Shown: piece by piece, positions 54,935 through 64,000 of the stretch
Position numbering within the stretch: the stretch's first letter is position 1
How the letters are laid out: every line of letters begins with the position of its first letter
Origin: Arion vulgaris
Lineage: Eukaryota > Mollusca > Gastropoda > Stylommatophora > Arionidae
Direction of reading: 5' to 3'
Length of the DNA: 64,000 bases
Assembly: GCA_020796225.1 (NCBI GenBank)
Contig: CM036765.1
Location: forward strand, 806,001-870,000
Translations under genes and position numbers: made by a program
The notes under the pieces: generated by a model
Told to the model about the DNA's origin: nothing
Databases searched by the model: none
The model's input: the letters and a program-made list of their open reading frames with translations, nothing else

Positions 54935-55100
54935 GACCTGCAGCCGTCATGCTCAAATCATCAGTTACATCCCAAATCCATTTCACTGTGCCCTGTGGTA
55001 TTCCTCTTGAGGATGCCTCCTTCAATGGTCTCCAAACCTTACTTCGTGTCTCTTGTATATGTCTTGCATTTGCAATGTCCAAAATACTTAACTTTTAAAT
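54935..55100 (-). mobile_element. RTE-A 3' fragment, minus strand
   Basis: Broken copy of 960-1130: ATCAGTTACATCCCAAATCC, GCCTCCTTCAATGGTCTCC, CAATGTCCAAAATACTTAAC. Confidence 0.6.
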
Positions 55101-55334
55101 GAAATCAATAATCAATGTTTCCATTCTTATTATATAATGGAGCATTTGATAGTAATTAATTCAGTATATTCTCTATAAAAATAACTATACTTTTCTAGAT
55201 ATATTATTCTCTATAAAAAAATAACTATACTTTTCTAGATATATTTAAGGTGCTAATATTTATCTCAGAAGTTACAAAATAGTCACTAGTCATTTCTGGC
55301 TCTGTCTTCTTCAGATTAGGAAAGCTCAATTTTG

Positions 55335-55830
55335 TCTGTCTAAAATAAAACCAGAAACGAGAGAGCAGACATGCTGGTAAGGAGGGAACAAAACTTACAC
55401 AACAGAAACACCCAGTATCACTACAGAAATCAAGACACATATCAAAAGAAAGTACAAGAGGTATGGAGGCAACAAACCCACAGCAAACACCCACAAGATC
55501 CCATGAGCAGACTAAACAGAAAACAGCACATAACAATCTTTCGCCTAAGAACAGGTCACTGCAGGCTCAACCACCACATGCACAGAATAAAGCCTGCTCA
55601 GACTGCACAGTGTGCATGCCAGACAGAAACACAGACTCCAGAGCACATCCTGCAGTCATGTCCTCATCATCACCAACGAATGAAACATGGCCTCAGAACA
55701 AACTTACAGACAAGCTAGGAAACTCTCGAAGAACTCCAACTGACATGCAGCTTCATAGAGGCAACCCATTTCATGATTTAGACGAGCATACGAAACCGAA
55801 CGCAAAGAAGAAGAAGAAATGAAATGATAC
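55335..55830 (+). mobile_element. I-type LINE C-terminal fragment with Cys/His motif
   Basis: ITIFRLRTGHCRLNHHMHRI, CACQTETQTPEHILQSCPHH, then a frame shift with AT.FHDLDEHT-like end and (GAA)n. Typical of the post-RNase H region of I/Jockey-type LINEs. Confidence 0.75.
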
Positions 55831-55834
55831 CCCC

Positions 55835-56460
55835 CAACTTCAGAAAGTCCACTGATACGGATTCAAAATTAGACCCTACAAAGTAAAATTACTAAATTAA
55901 AAATATTCTAGTACATCAAGTGATTAAAAAGATATTGTTTTACTTTAGATGCTTACCTTTGGGTTTCTTTTCTAATTTCTAAAAGTGGACACAGCCATTT
56001 TTTAAAGACTTGTCATTTATAATAGAATACTTGCTTCCTTGTTGGCGAGTACACACTAATTGAGAATGAACGCTTGTGAGACATAAGAAAGTAGTTACAA
56101 ATATATATATGTCGTCATTAGTTGTAGGAGACTCTGGTTGTAATAAATATGTTTATTTTAATATACAACTGCAAACAATAGATATATCGCATTTTTAATA
56201 ATGTTACTTGTTACATAATTTTCGGTTAGTTTCTTCTATAAAGGTGACAAAGTGGTCTAGGTTGATACTCTCAGAATGTAGGTCACTTAGACGTCTGGTG
56301 TTATGTCACGCAGGTAACTGTCTAACGTAGACTGTGGGTAAATAAAGAGTTCTAAGAACAAAACGGACACATTGCGGTCAATGATCGTTATAATAAGTTG
56401 TTACAAAATATTAACATAACTCATACTACATAGTTATATTAAGCTCCCAGAGTAGACATT
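55835..56460. other. Unassigned intergenic DNA
   Basis: AT-rich, no feature recognised on either strand. Confidence 0.4.
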
Positions 56461-56464
56461 ATCA

Positions 56465-56860
56465 CAAAGCATGCAATGAAATGGAAAGGGGGCGATATGT
56501 TCACGAAAAAGGACGCCCTACGGAAACCCTGAAACGAACTTTACTGAGAGCGGTGACCCGATTGAAAGAGATGGGTGTCAATATTGGTGCAGCCCGAAAG
56601 AACGACATACTAAATATGCAAAGAGATTGATTAATCAACATCGAACTGGCGTGTTGGGTCGCTGGACGCTGCTGGATTTGCTGAGGCGGAGATCGGAGCA
56701 CATATGGGCATGTCCGGAGTGCTATGATGATAGTCCTCATATAACTGATAACTGATCAAACTCACTTCCATAGAGGAGATTGAACGAGTTATTTTGGATA
56801 GATCGATATGGAGAATTGCTTGCATGCCATATGTAACGTATAACGGTAGGAGATCAATAC
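56465..56860 (+). mobile_element. LINE-D fragment with nested I-B insertion
   Basis: LINE-D reads AMKWKGG, GRPTETLKRTLLRA up to about 56552. It resumes at 56757 with TSIEEIERV, LDRSIWR. In between, 56553-56756 is the I-B end: RLKEMGVNIGAAR, RLINQHRTGVLGRWTLLDLL, RRRSEH and a (ATAACTG)2 tail. Confidence 0.75.
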
Positions 56861-56874
56861 GACAGGAAGGTTAA

Positions 56875-57235
56875 GAAAGCCAGTAACGCATTGCGTATGT
56901 GACAGTAAGTAGCATGACAATGGAAGTACTGGTGGTGACTAAGGCACTACTCTGTTTGGAGTCACAAAACTACACTCGCGTGCGTTATGAATAATTGATT
57001 GAGTATGATACGAAAGGCTGAAGCTCGTTGGCAATGAGAGAGCAACCAGGAGTGCTCATAGAGTGTGACCGCAACGAGGATTTTCATTTAATCAAAATCC
57101 ACATCAACTGCTAGATTGCAAGAGATTGGATTGCAAGGAATTAGAGTGGCCAGAAAAAAACAGCACAAGTTATATGAGTAGGTTCATCAATCAACATGGA
57201 ACTAGTGCGGTTAGTCGCTGGACGCTGTTAGAATA
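56875..57235 (+). mobile_element. I-type LINE (I-A-like), decayed
   Basis: Broken RNase H and downstream segments: KASNALR, MEVLVVTKALLCLESQNYTR-like, LSMIRKAEA, then RLQEIGLQGIRVARKKQHKL and the SRWTLLEYC-like end. Confidence 0.55.
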
Positions 57236-57249
57236 TTGCAAGGAGATCG

Positions 57250-57510
57250 GAACACATTGTGTTTCAATGCTGATGGAGAGAATTTCTTGGATAAGATAAT
57301 TACAGGGGACGAATACTGGACACATTATTTTGAACCTGAGACAAAAAAAGACAGTGGAGTGGCAGCCTCTGTAATCACCATGAAGAAAGAAATTCAAAAC
57401 AACTCCATCTGCCGTAAAAGTCATGATCACTGTCTTTATGAAATTGAAAGTATGATTATTGTGGGTGTTATGCCAAGAGGAAAGACAATCAATTCGCAAG
57501 CTTACATTCT
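57250..57510 (+). pseudogene. mariner-type transposase fragment
   Basis: DGENFLDKIITGDEYWTHYF, EPETKKDS, KKEIQNNSICRKSHDHCLYE, MIIVGVMPRGKTINSQAYI. The TGDE acid motif is intact; the second catalytic Asp (FWD) is lost (YEIES). Matches the middle of Tc1/mariner DDE transposases. Confidence 0.8.
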
Positions 57511-57537
57511 TCTTCTTCTTCTTCTTCCAACGTTTTC

Positions 57538-57668
57538 AGATGGATAGTCGATGTTCGCAGTTAGAAGTACGGTGTCTCGAGATGGATAGTCGATGTTCGC
57601 AGTTAGAAGTACAGTGTCTCGAGATGGATAGTCGATGTTCGCAGTTAGAAGTACAGTGTCTCGGACAG
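57538..57668. repeat. 42-bp tandem repeat, three units
   Basis: Unit GATGGATAGTCGATGTTCGC plus AGTTAGAAGTACAGTGTCTCGA, starting right after a (CTT)n run at 57508-57527. Confidence 0.9.
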
Positions 57669-57680
57669 TCGATGATTTGA

Positions 57681-57911
57681 ACGACGATGGCGCTCGCCTG
57701 CCCAGCGTGTTCGTAGCGCGTTGGACTACGGGTGACTAACCCTCTGTGAGTGCGGGTTAAATTCTGCGGGCTGGCAGAAACGCCACAGGTTCCCCAGATT
57801 TATAGTGTTCGTGGCACCGAACCGAAGGGTTACGATGTCCATGGCACCGAGCCGAAGAGCTGAAAGCTCAAGTGCTTCTGGATCTAAAACAAAAACAACA
57901 AAAAACGACGA
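57681..57911 (+). mobile_element. tRNA-derived SINE (SINE-1), complete, with target-site duplication
   Basis: Element about 57691-57904, flanked by ACGACGATGGC (57681) and ACGACGATGGC (about 57905). Box A TTCGTAGCGCGTTGGACTAC, box B in GTGCGGGTTAAATTC, a body with GGCACCGAACCGAAGGGTTA, and an A-rich tail AAAACAAAAACAACAAAAA. A second copy at 61262-61480. Confidence 0.85.
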
Positions 57912-58044
57912 TGGCAGTGAGAAGAAGGTTGGTTGAAAATAGTACAAACGATTTTTAGGTATGAGATCATAATTACTACTTCTTTCTTTAAGATAGAAGA
58001 GAATCGTAGACTTGAGCCTTTCTCTGTTTGTTAATTTTCTTTGA

Positions 58045-58316
58045 ATTGTCGTGGCTAATATAAAGGATATAAAGCCGAAGGATTGATATCATTGCATCGG
58101 GTTTGACCCCATATGGCATAGTCCCTCTCCACAGAAATGGCATGCCACCTGCCGAGAGTATTGCACAGAGCACCAACTCCTTAACTCCAGCAAAAATGTT
58201 TGAGGTATCTGAAAAAAATGCACCCATGAACAAAACGGCGCAGTTCGGATTCGAACCTACGATCTTCGAAACGCAAGGTACAGGCTTATAACCACTTAGC
58301 CACAGAGATGCACTGC
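58045..58316 (-). mobile_element. tRNA-derived SINE (SINE-2), copy 2
   Basis: Minus strand: box A GTGGCTAAGTGGTTATAAGC and box B TAGGTTCGAATCCGAAC at near-consensus, body CTCTCGGCAGGTGGCATGCC, tail region CTTCGGCTTTATATCC. Same order as 39172-39445. The clover-leaf 3' half is not followed by a mature tRNA end, so not a tRNA gene. Confidence 0.8.
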
Positions 58317-58489
58317 CATGGTAGCATGACCGATTCTTAAATGACTTATAATAACATGATTGAATGAATGATTTATAATTGAATGACTGATATTACCATA
58401 CGAATGTGTGTTGTGAACAGTGAACAACAACATTATCAAATACTGAGAGATGTGTTTATATATAAATGATATCAGATTTATCTAACCAA

Positions 58490-58865
58490 AGAGTAAAGAG
58501 ACCGTTAAAAATATATTGAAAGACTTTGAAGTGAGTGTATCATATCTCAGACATAAAATAACAGATTCAGGGAGAAGTCTAGCAATGAAGAGAATGAAAT
58601 AATATACAAGGAAAGATTTGCAGCTGTAGCCACCGTTCTCATACATTAGCAAAGCTTGTATATAAAAATATGGTGCTCTCACGAAACACCAAGACACAAG
58701 TATAGAAGACCTGTGTTTTCAGCACTCTGCTCTGCTGTATGGTAGTAAGACATGAACCACATATGCAAGACACAAACAACGCCTCAACACCTTCCATATG
58801 CACTGTCTCCGGCGAATATACAACATCCGATAACAGGACCGCATCTCATTTGAGCTTAGTTAACA
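58490..58865 (+). mobile_element. LINE-H C-terminal fragment
   Basis: Broken frames: LYGSKT then TTYARHKQRLNTFHMHCL, RRIYNIR, as in the ETWTVYQRH...LNHFH region of RTEX-like elements. Confidence 0.6.
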
Positions 58866-58867
58866 TC

Positions 58868-60072
58868 AAGGGTGAGGAGTACAACATGAAAATAAATATA
58901 ATAAAGACAGACAATGGCAATAAGTAGACAACCAGAAAACCTTACAATAAAACTCCAGAACATAGAAATAAAACAAACAATTGAGGCCAAATATTTAGGA
59001 GCAATCGTTGCACAAAAGCTAACCAGGTGCTGGGACAGTTAACACCACTGTTGTCACATAAAGAGATACAGCTAAAAACTAAAGCAAATCTCATAAGAAC
59101 GCTTTTCTGGCCAACACTATGTTTCAGTTTCAGTTTGGAATATCTTCATTGCACTCCAGACATGTCCATAGGTGCTCCGATCTCCTTCGCAATATCTCCA
59201 ACAGCGTCCAGCGACTGACCGTACCAGTTCGATGTTGATTGAGGAGCCTACTCACGTACCTGTTATGCTGCTCTTTTCTTGCTACTCCAATCTTCAAACC
59301 CAGCTCCTGCAATCTAGTAGTTGACGTGGATTGGTTTAAATGAAAATCTTCTTTGCGGCCACACTCTATGAGAGCGTTCAAAATATCAGTTCTATCCATT
59401 GGCTGACCCTCTGATATGGTGGCAGAGCCAGCCAGCCTGTCTGCTCTCTCATTGCCAACGACGCCCATGTGCCCCGGAACGAAGATAAGTGTAATTCTGC
59501 AAATTGTTGACGCTTGTAGTGATTCAGTCCATTGCCTGCGCACCTAACCAGCCTCTACCTTGTGGATCATACTCAATGAATCACTCAGATTGCACGCATA
59601 AGTGTAGTTTTGTGACTTCAGCCAACGTACAGTAGCTCCATTGTCACCATGTTACCAGTGTCAAATATGGCCAATAACAGCAGCTAATGAGCGGAAAATC
59701 ACAACGACAGAGATGAAGTGTCTTAGAAGAGCTGCAGGTGTGACAATAAGAGACAAAATTAGAAATGAAGAAATCAGAAGAAGACTGTATGTGAAACCAA
59801 TCATGCAATTCATAAAAGAACAACAGATTAAATGGTTTGGACACCTGACAAGAATGCCCAGGTATCGCCTACCACAGAGAGCCACACAGGAAAAGTGTAA
59901 TGAGTACAAAGCAAGGGGAAGACCACGCAAAAGATGGAGCGAGGGCATTAAAAATAACCTTACGAAAATGAATATCAGCTTACAAAGTGACTTAAAACAA
60001 GCACACACAAGATCACTACGCCCCCACCCCAACACTTCTATAAAGAAGTAAATGGTGGAAGAGAAGAAGAAG
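58868..60072 (+). mobile_element. LINE-E fragment split by an I-A insertion
   Basis: Left part 58868-59120: KYLGAIVAQKLT..., QVLGQLTPLLSHKEIQLKTK, ANLIRTLFWPTLC. Right part 59645-60072: YQCQIWPITAANERKITTTE, MKCLRRAAGVTIRDKIRNEE, QIKWFGHLTRMPRYRLPQRA, YKARGRPRKRWSEGIKNNL. The split falls inside TLC|YQCQ. Confidence 0.85.
59116..59645 (-). mobile_element. I-type LINE (I-A), 5'-truncated copy nested in LINE-E
   Basis: Minus strand: ICRITLIFVPGHMGVVGNER, ADRLAGSATISEGQPMDRTD, ILNALIECGRKEDFHLNQST, LGLKIGVARKEQHNRYVSRL, TVSRWTLLEILRRRSEHLWT then CLECNEDIPN and a (CTGAAA)2 tail. One open frame of 137 codons; 5' truncated. Flanks CACTATGTT and CACCATGTT suggest a 9-bp duplication. Confidence 0.85.
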
Positions 60073-60405
60073 ATCTCCGATATAGAAATCTTTGACAGTG
60101 CTGTAATTTCAAGCATGTACACCTTGCTGAATGAGATCAAGACACAGAGAAAGCTTATCATCAATATAAGAAAGAGGCAGTCATCATTTTCAGGCATGTG
60201 ATGAGGAGGGGAGGCTTAGAACACATTGTGACAGCCGGCAAAATCGAGGGTAGACGAGACAGAGGAAGACAGAGAGCGAAAACTTTGGATAGCCTGACGC
60301 CTTGGCACGGTAGAGTGTCAACATCTGAGTTGATAGCAAACACCAACGACAGAGATTTGTGGAGATCCATGATCGCCTACGCCAGCCGGAAAGCACCTGA
60401 TGATG
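60060..60405 (+). mobile_element. RTE-B C-terminal fragment
   Basis: HVMRRGGLEHIVTAGKIEGR, RDRGRQRAKTLDSLTPWHGR, NTNDRDLWRSMIAYASRKAP, 3' tail (GAT)n at about 60398-60410. Open frame at the 3' end of the element. Confidence 0.75.
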
Positions 60406-60410
60406 ATGAT

Positions 60411-60815
60411 GACACCTTGCTGAGTCAACGACATCTTAGATGGCTGGGACACGTGTACCGTATGAATGATGGTAGAATCCCAAAGAACATTCTATATGGT
60501 TAATTCATAACTGTACTAGACAGCATGGGCGCCAATTACTACGCTTCATTGACACCTGCAAGCGTGATCTAACTTTATGTCGCATAGACAAAGAACATTG
60601 GAAGTGACTGGTCAAAGACAGGCAAGCATGGCGAGGGTAGCTCAAAAGAGGAAAATATCATCATATGGAGGCAAAAGTGAGCGTTGAGAGCAGAGAGACC
60701 ATCCTATGTATCAGATCCAGCCTCCAACTTCACCTGCAGCAACTTTGGCAAGGATTGCCACTCCAAAGTAAGTTATTACAGCCACAAGAGAAAATTAGTC
60801 TCTTATCTATATATA
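60411..60815 (+). mobile_element. RTEX-like LINE C-terminal fragment with terminal zinc-like motif
   Basis: LLSQRHLRWLGHVYRMNDGR, IPKNILYGEL, RFIDTCKRDL, DRQAWRG in shifted frames, then FTCSNFGKDCHSKVSYYSHK, a C/H-rich ending like the one at 9900. Confidence 0.65.
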
Positions 60816-60896
60816 ATAATAATAAATGCAGGAAGAAGTCTGGAATTGAAAAGTTAAACTTAATTATTAAACAAATTGATAAAGATATGGATGCAG

Positions 60897-61260
60897 TACC
60901 GGTTATTGGTTACTGGTTACCCAACGCACAGTTGCACTCCGGGCAGACCCATAGGTGCTCAGTCTCCCACAACAGATATCGAAGAGTATGCATACTGATG
61001 GTTCCCGTGACTCGATGATTAAACACACCTCTCACTCTGCCTTTCAGTCATCCAGTTCGACCTGCACAACGGGTAACTCCAAACTGCTTAAATCGCTTGA
61101 TCGATTCAACATCGATTTTAGTGTCCTCATCCAACAGACAGTTGTGAAGAGACCGAAGAATATCCCCTTTATCCATCTTCAACTTCCCAACAATCGATGC
61201 TGTTGATGCAAGCCATATCCGCTCTCTCATTACCGTAAACACCCACATGCCCAGGGCAGT
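60897..61260 (-). mobile_element. I-type LINE (I-C) 3' end, minus strand
   Basis: Minus strand from a (CGGTTATTGGTTA)-like tail: SHREPSVCILFDICCGRLST, YGSARSATVRWV in shifted frames; then GVTRCAGRTG, KIDVESIKRFKQFGVTRCAG, MDKGDILRSLHNCLLDEDTK and the NERADMACINSI RNase H end. Confidence 0.75.
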
Positions 61261-61261
61261 A

Positions 61262-61480
61262 TATCCACGTAAGCCTCTGGAGGTTTTTTGTGGTTTTTCC
61301 CGATCCAGAAGCACTTGAGCTGAAAGCTCTTCGGCTCGGTGTCATGGACATCGTAACCCTTCGGCTCGGTGCCACGAACACCGTAAATCTGGGGAACCTG
61401 TAGCTTTTCTGCCAGTCCGCGGAGTTGAACCCGCACTTACAGAGGACTAGTCACTCGTAGTCCAACGTGCTACGAACACA
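61262..61480 (-). mobile_element. tRNA-derived SINE (SINE-1), copy 2
   Basis: Minus-strand copy of 57691-57905: A-rich tail (TTTTTTGTGGTTTTT on plus), body, box B as GGGTTCAACTCCGCGGA, box A near GTTCGTAGCACGTTGGACTA. Sits within an I-C LINE; about 100 bases of LINE are missing at the junction. Confidence 0.8.
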
Positions 61481-61812
61481 GATACAACTACGGTCCCAGT
61501 AAATGAAGTCCCAGAGATCCAATGGAGGGCAGCAGTAACGGCCTCAACCTCCATCTTCATACTAGAAGTAGTTGTCCTGTATGCCCCACTTCGCTCTGCA
61601 ACAACCCTACTATGTGCATTAGCCGAGAAACCCCAGCCGGACTTCTCACCACGATGAACCGACCCATCGGTATATACAACAACATCATCATCCCTTGCAT
61701 TATCTTCTATCAGTTCCTTAACTGCGAGATCAGCTTTCATGTTGCCCCAATCTCTGCATTCTCTTCCAAGAGTAATGATAACGTTGAGATAGTTCGTCAT
61801 GCTACCATCTGT
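61481..61812 (-). mobile_element. I-type LINE (I-C) RNase H region
   Basis: Minus strand: NYLNVIITLGRECRDWGNMK, ADLAVKELIEDNARDDDVVV, YTDGSVHRGEKSGWGFSANA, SSMKMEVEAVTAALHWISGT. RNase H with D (TDGS) and E (MEVEA) intact; open frame. Confidence 0.85.
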
Positions 61813-61814
61813 TG

Positions 61815-62390
61815 GTGTAGCCGTGTGGGCCTTGCTACTGAAATCCTGTGTTCTATCCTTGGGTCAACGGCAACATTTAAAATGTAACCGTGAGGCTTGG
61901 CTACGCCTTGGCTCTGATATCCTCGGTCACTGCACCATTTAAAATGTATCAGGGTGACCTCCTGATAAGCTATTTAATATTCTTCTTCTATCCTTGTATT
62001 TCTCCTGTCAACACGGCCCAAATATGTTATAGTGTAATCTTTTCTCTTCTATATCCTCATCCAATTGTATATCTCAGTCATTCGTATTCACATGCTCTCT
62101 CTCTCTGTCTTACTCAAGTCGATATTTAAATTTTATATGTTTATTTACTTATTTCTCAACAAACAAATACATGTTTTTATCACATGTAGAATACATTATT
62201 TCAAATGACATAAACCCAACAAAAAATTAATATATGTAAATACTTTTTTTTTCTAACACCTAAAAGAATATCTCTAACTTGAGTATATATCTCTAATATA
62301 ACGTACCTATCGTTCCACTCTGGCTTATATCCATAGGAAGTATAAACACAACTTGATCTATTTCTACTTAAGTCTATGTGTTCAGTACTG
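61815..62390. other. Unassigned AT-rich region
   Basis: CCTTGGGTCAACGGCAACAT and TTTAAAATGTA occur twice near 61855-61950 (short imperfect repeat). No gene seen. Confidence 0.4.
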
Positions 62391-62394
62391 GGCG

Positions 62395-62645
62395 CTCTCT
62401 GAAGATGATGGTAATGGAGACTTCAAAGTCATTAAGAGACAGTATGTCTCAGCGATATCCTCACAAAGGTCTCATCTTCTAGAGCTGCTGATGAGCATGA
62501 TGACTTCAAAGTCATTTGGGAGAAAGTATGTCTCAGCGGATGTTCTCACAAAGGTCTCAGCGATGTTCTCATGAAAGTCTAGTCTTCTAAAACTGCTGAT
62601 GATGATGACGTCGAAGTCATTAAGAGACAGTATGTCTCGGGTCTG
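62395..62645. repeat. Imperfect tandem repeat, three units of about 90-110 bp
   Basis: Each unit carries CTTCAAAGTCATT(A/T)(A/G)GAGA and AGTATGTCTC, followed by TGTTCTCACAAAGGTCTC or ATCCTCACAAAGGTCTC. From 62690 to 63050 the sequence is CT-rich with short repeats (CTGTCCCTC(T/G)GCCAAGT twice). Confidence 0.75.
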
Positions 62646-63284
62646 GACCGTATCTAACGTATACCTCCTGGAGTTCTCTACTGGTTTTCTTATTCTGCGC
62701 TAGTGTCTGTGTCAGAGTTCTCTGCTGCTGTCTATGCCATAGTTCTCTTGACTGCTCTCTGTCCGTCTTCTATATGACCAGACAGTATCTTGTGGTGACT
62801 TCTAATTTAATGGCTACTGGCTCTCAGCCAGACTCTACCTCTGTGTGGTTACTGGCCTCCTCTCTAACTGTCTGTTATCCTGTTCTGGCCTCACTATCCT
62901 CTCCTCAAACTGTCTGTCTGTGGGTACCTCTCTGTCCCTCTGTCTCTGTGAAGTGTCTAAAGTTGTCTCTGCCAACTGTCCCTCGGCCAAGTGTGTGTGA
63001 AGATGATGTGTGACCAACTGTCCCTCTGCCAAGTCTGTGTGAAGATGCTGTGTCAGATCTACAATGTGTATTCTATTTATCCACTGGCAATTTTCTTTGT
63101 TTCTAAATCAGTCCTTGTCCTTTTAGTAAAATTCTCACGGTCAAATCTGTTTAGTTGGCCTGGAAAATCCCAGCTAATTTGACAATCGTGACCGGATCAC
63201 CCAGACGTTCAAAAAAAGAATAGAATTGACCTCTCTGGCTCCAGGAAAGAAAAAACAGGGCATAAATCTTCTTCAAGTTAAGAA

Positions 63285-63842
63285 GTCTCATTGCTAACAT
63301 ATCTGGTCTGTAATTATATGTTCCACCGCCCAGGTATATTGTTACCCCTTTGGTTAATTGAAAATACGTGCTTCGTTGCAGCTTGGGACTAAGAATACAG
63401 CAAGGGAAAACGGGTGTCATATTCCTGCTACATTGGGATCCATTCTTCCCCTTTTGGTAGAGTTGCAGCCTAGTCACCTGGCTAATTGTTCTCTCGGCAT
63501 GGGCCATCCACGACATGCCATACTTGATTCTCGTGCCGTTAACATCAGTAGCGTTCTTGTGTAGTGGATGTCTCTTATCCCCAGTAACCCGCATATATGC
63601 CTTGGTTTGGGCGATTGCATGACGGGAGCGTAGTGACAGAAGGCCAAGCATATATCTCATCTTCACAATGGAGGTATCTCTAGTGCAGTCCAGAACTATA
63701 CGCATACCTTCATTCTGAACCCGTTCGAGTCGTTCACATTGTGATCTTGATGTCGTAAGAATGCCGAGTCCGTAATCTACCACGGACATAACCAGTCGAT
63801 CGAACAAAAGGACAAGTAGTCTCTGCTCAAGGTGTGCGGCAG
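63285..63842 (-). mobile_element. I-type LINE (I-C) RT end, minus strand
   Basis: Minus strand: FDRLVMSVVDYGLGIL, ERLERVQNEGMRIVLDCTRD, VKMRYMLGLLSLRSRHAIAQ, GMSWMAHAERTISQVTRLQL. Matches 31940-32330 of the plus copy. Cut at 63842 by a hAT-like end. Confidence 0.82.
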
Positions 63843-64000
63843 CAGTGCCGGATTAGCCCTATGGCAGAAGTAGCAAATGCTACGAACCCCACGTTTTGGA
63901 GACCCGCGCATAGAGCAGAAAATGTTTAGCTTGTAAAATTACAAACACTATAAATACAAGCTTATAGGAGATAAATAAGTACGCAGAATACATTCACTGT
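63843..64000 (+). mobile_element. hAT-like element start, running off the window
   Basis: CAGTGCCGGATTAGCCCTAT, with GGCAGAAGTAGCAAATGCTA following, has the CAGTGCCGGATTA type of end I associate with some hAT elements. It starts exactly where the LINE homology stops. Confidence 0.5.

Noticed and set aside
58230..58316. tRNA gene candidate (good box A and box B, minus strand)
   Set aside because: The sequence continues into the shared SINE-2 body found also at 39172, and no acceptor stem pairs at the expected position.
62835..63032. Minus-strand frame with Arg/Glu/Gln-rich repeats
   Set aside because: It comes from CT-rich low-complexity DNA on the opposite strand.

Overview
The window is nuclear DNA from an animal. 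It is AT-rich, its two recognisable host genes have GT-AG introns, and the space between exons is packed with decayed retrotransposons, tRNA-headed SINEs, minisatellites and short inverted-repeat elements. The mix (I/Nimb-type LINEs with RNase H, several RTE-like LINEs, a Penelope-like element, piggyBac, mariner and Mutator-like debris) suggests a lophotrochozoan, perhaps a mollusc. This is inference, and no single host marker fixes the species.

Two host genes converge. On the plus strand, the 3' part of an APEX2-like AP endonuclease 2 gene runs from 3289 to 12509 (three exons seen; the N-terminal exons lie upstream of the window). Its last exon carries the end of the exonuclease/endonuclease/phosphatase domain, two PCNA-interacting-peptide-like motifs and a C-terminal GRF zinc finger, but a one-base frame break sits at about 11338-11351. 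On the minus strand, six exons from 51147 down to 23667 can be joined into an apparently undescribed single-pass membrane protein: signal peptide, one CUB-like domain, a transmembrane helix, and a long low-complexity cytoplasmic tail with three PPxY motifs. Four of the five junctions agree in phase; the exon 2/3 junction is off by one base.

Everything else is repetitive or unrecognised. 0-3.3 kb: a hAT fragment resembling the horizontally transferred SPIN/URR1 group, an RTE fragment, and an RTE piece split by a 577-bp SINE-like element. 3.3-12.5 kb: APEX2 exons and introns, with two minisatellites and a long RTE-like LINE at 6.4-10 kb. 13-24 kb: LINE fragments in both orientations. 23.7-51.1 kb: the CUB gene; its introns hold minisatellites, a 664-bp TTAA-flanked foldback element, Mutator-like transposase debris, I-type LINEs, a GC-rich repetitive island (42.2-43.5 kb) and a Penelope-like GIY-YIG fragment. 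51.4-53.8 kb: a 26-bp and a large 52-bp minisatellite just upstream of the CUB gene. 54-64 kb: piggyBac and mariner fragments, nested LINEs, SINEs, and a hAT-like terminus at the window edge.

No rRNA, genuine tRNA, CRISPR or prokaryotic operon was seen. All LINE reading frames inspected are truncated or broken, so nothing here looks autonomously active. Family names such as I-A or RTE-A are working labels for this window only.
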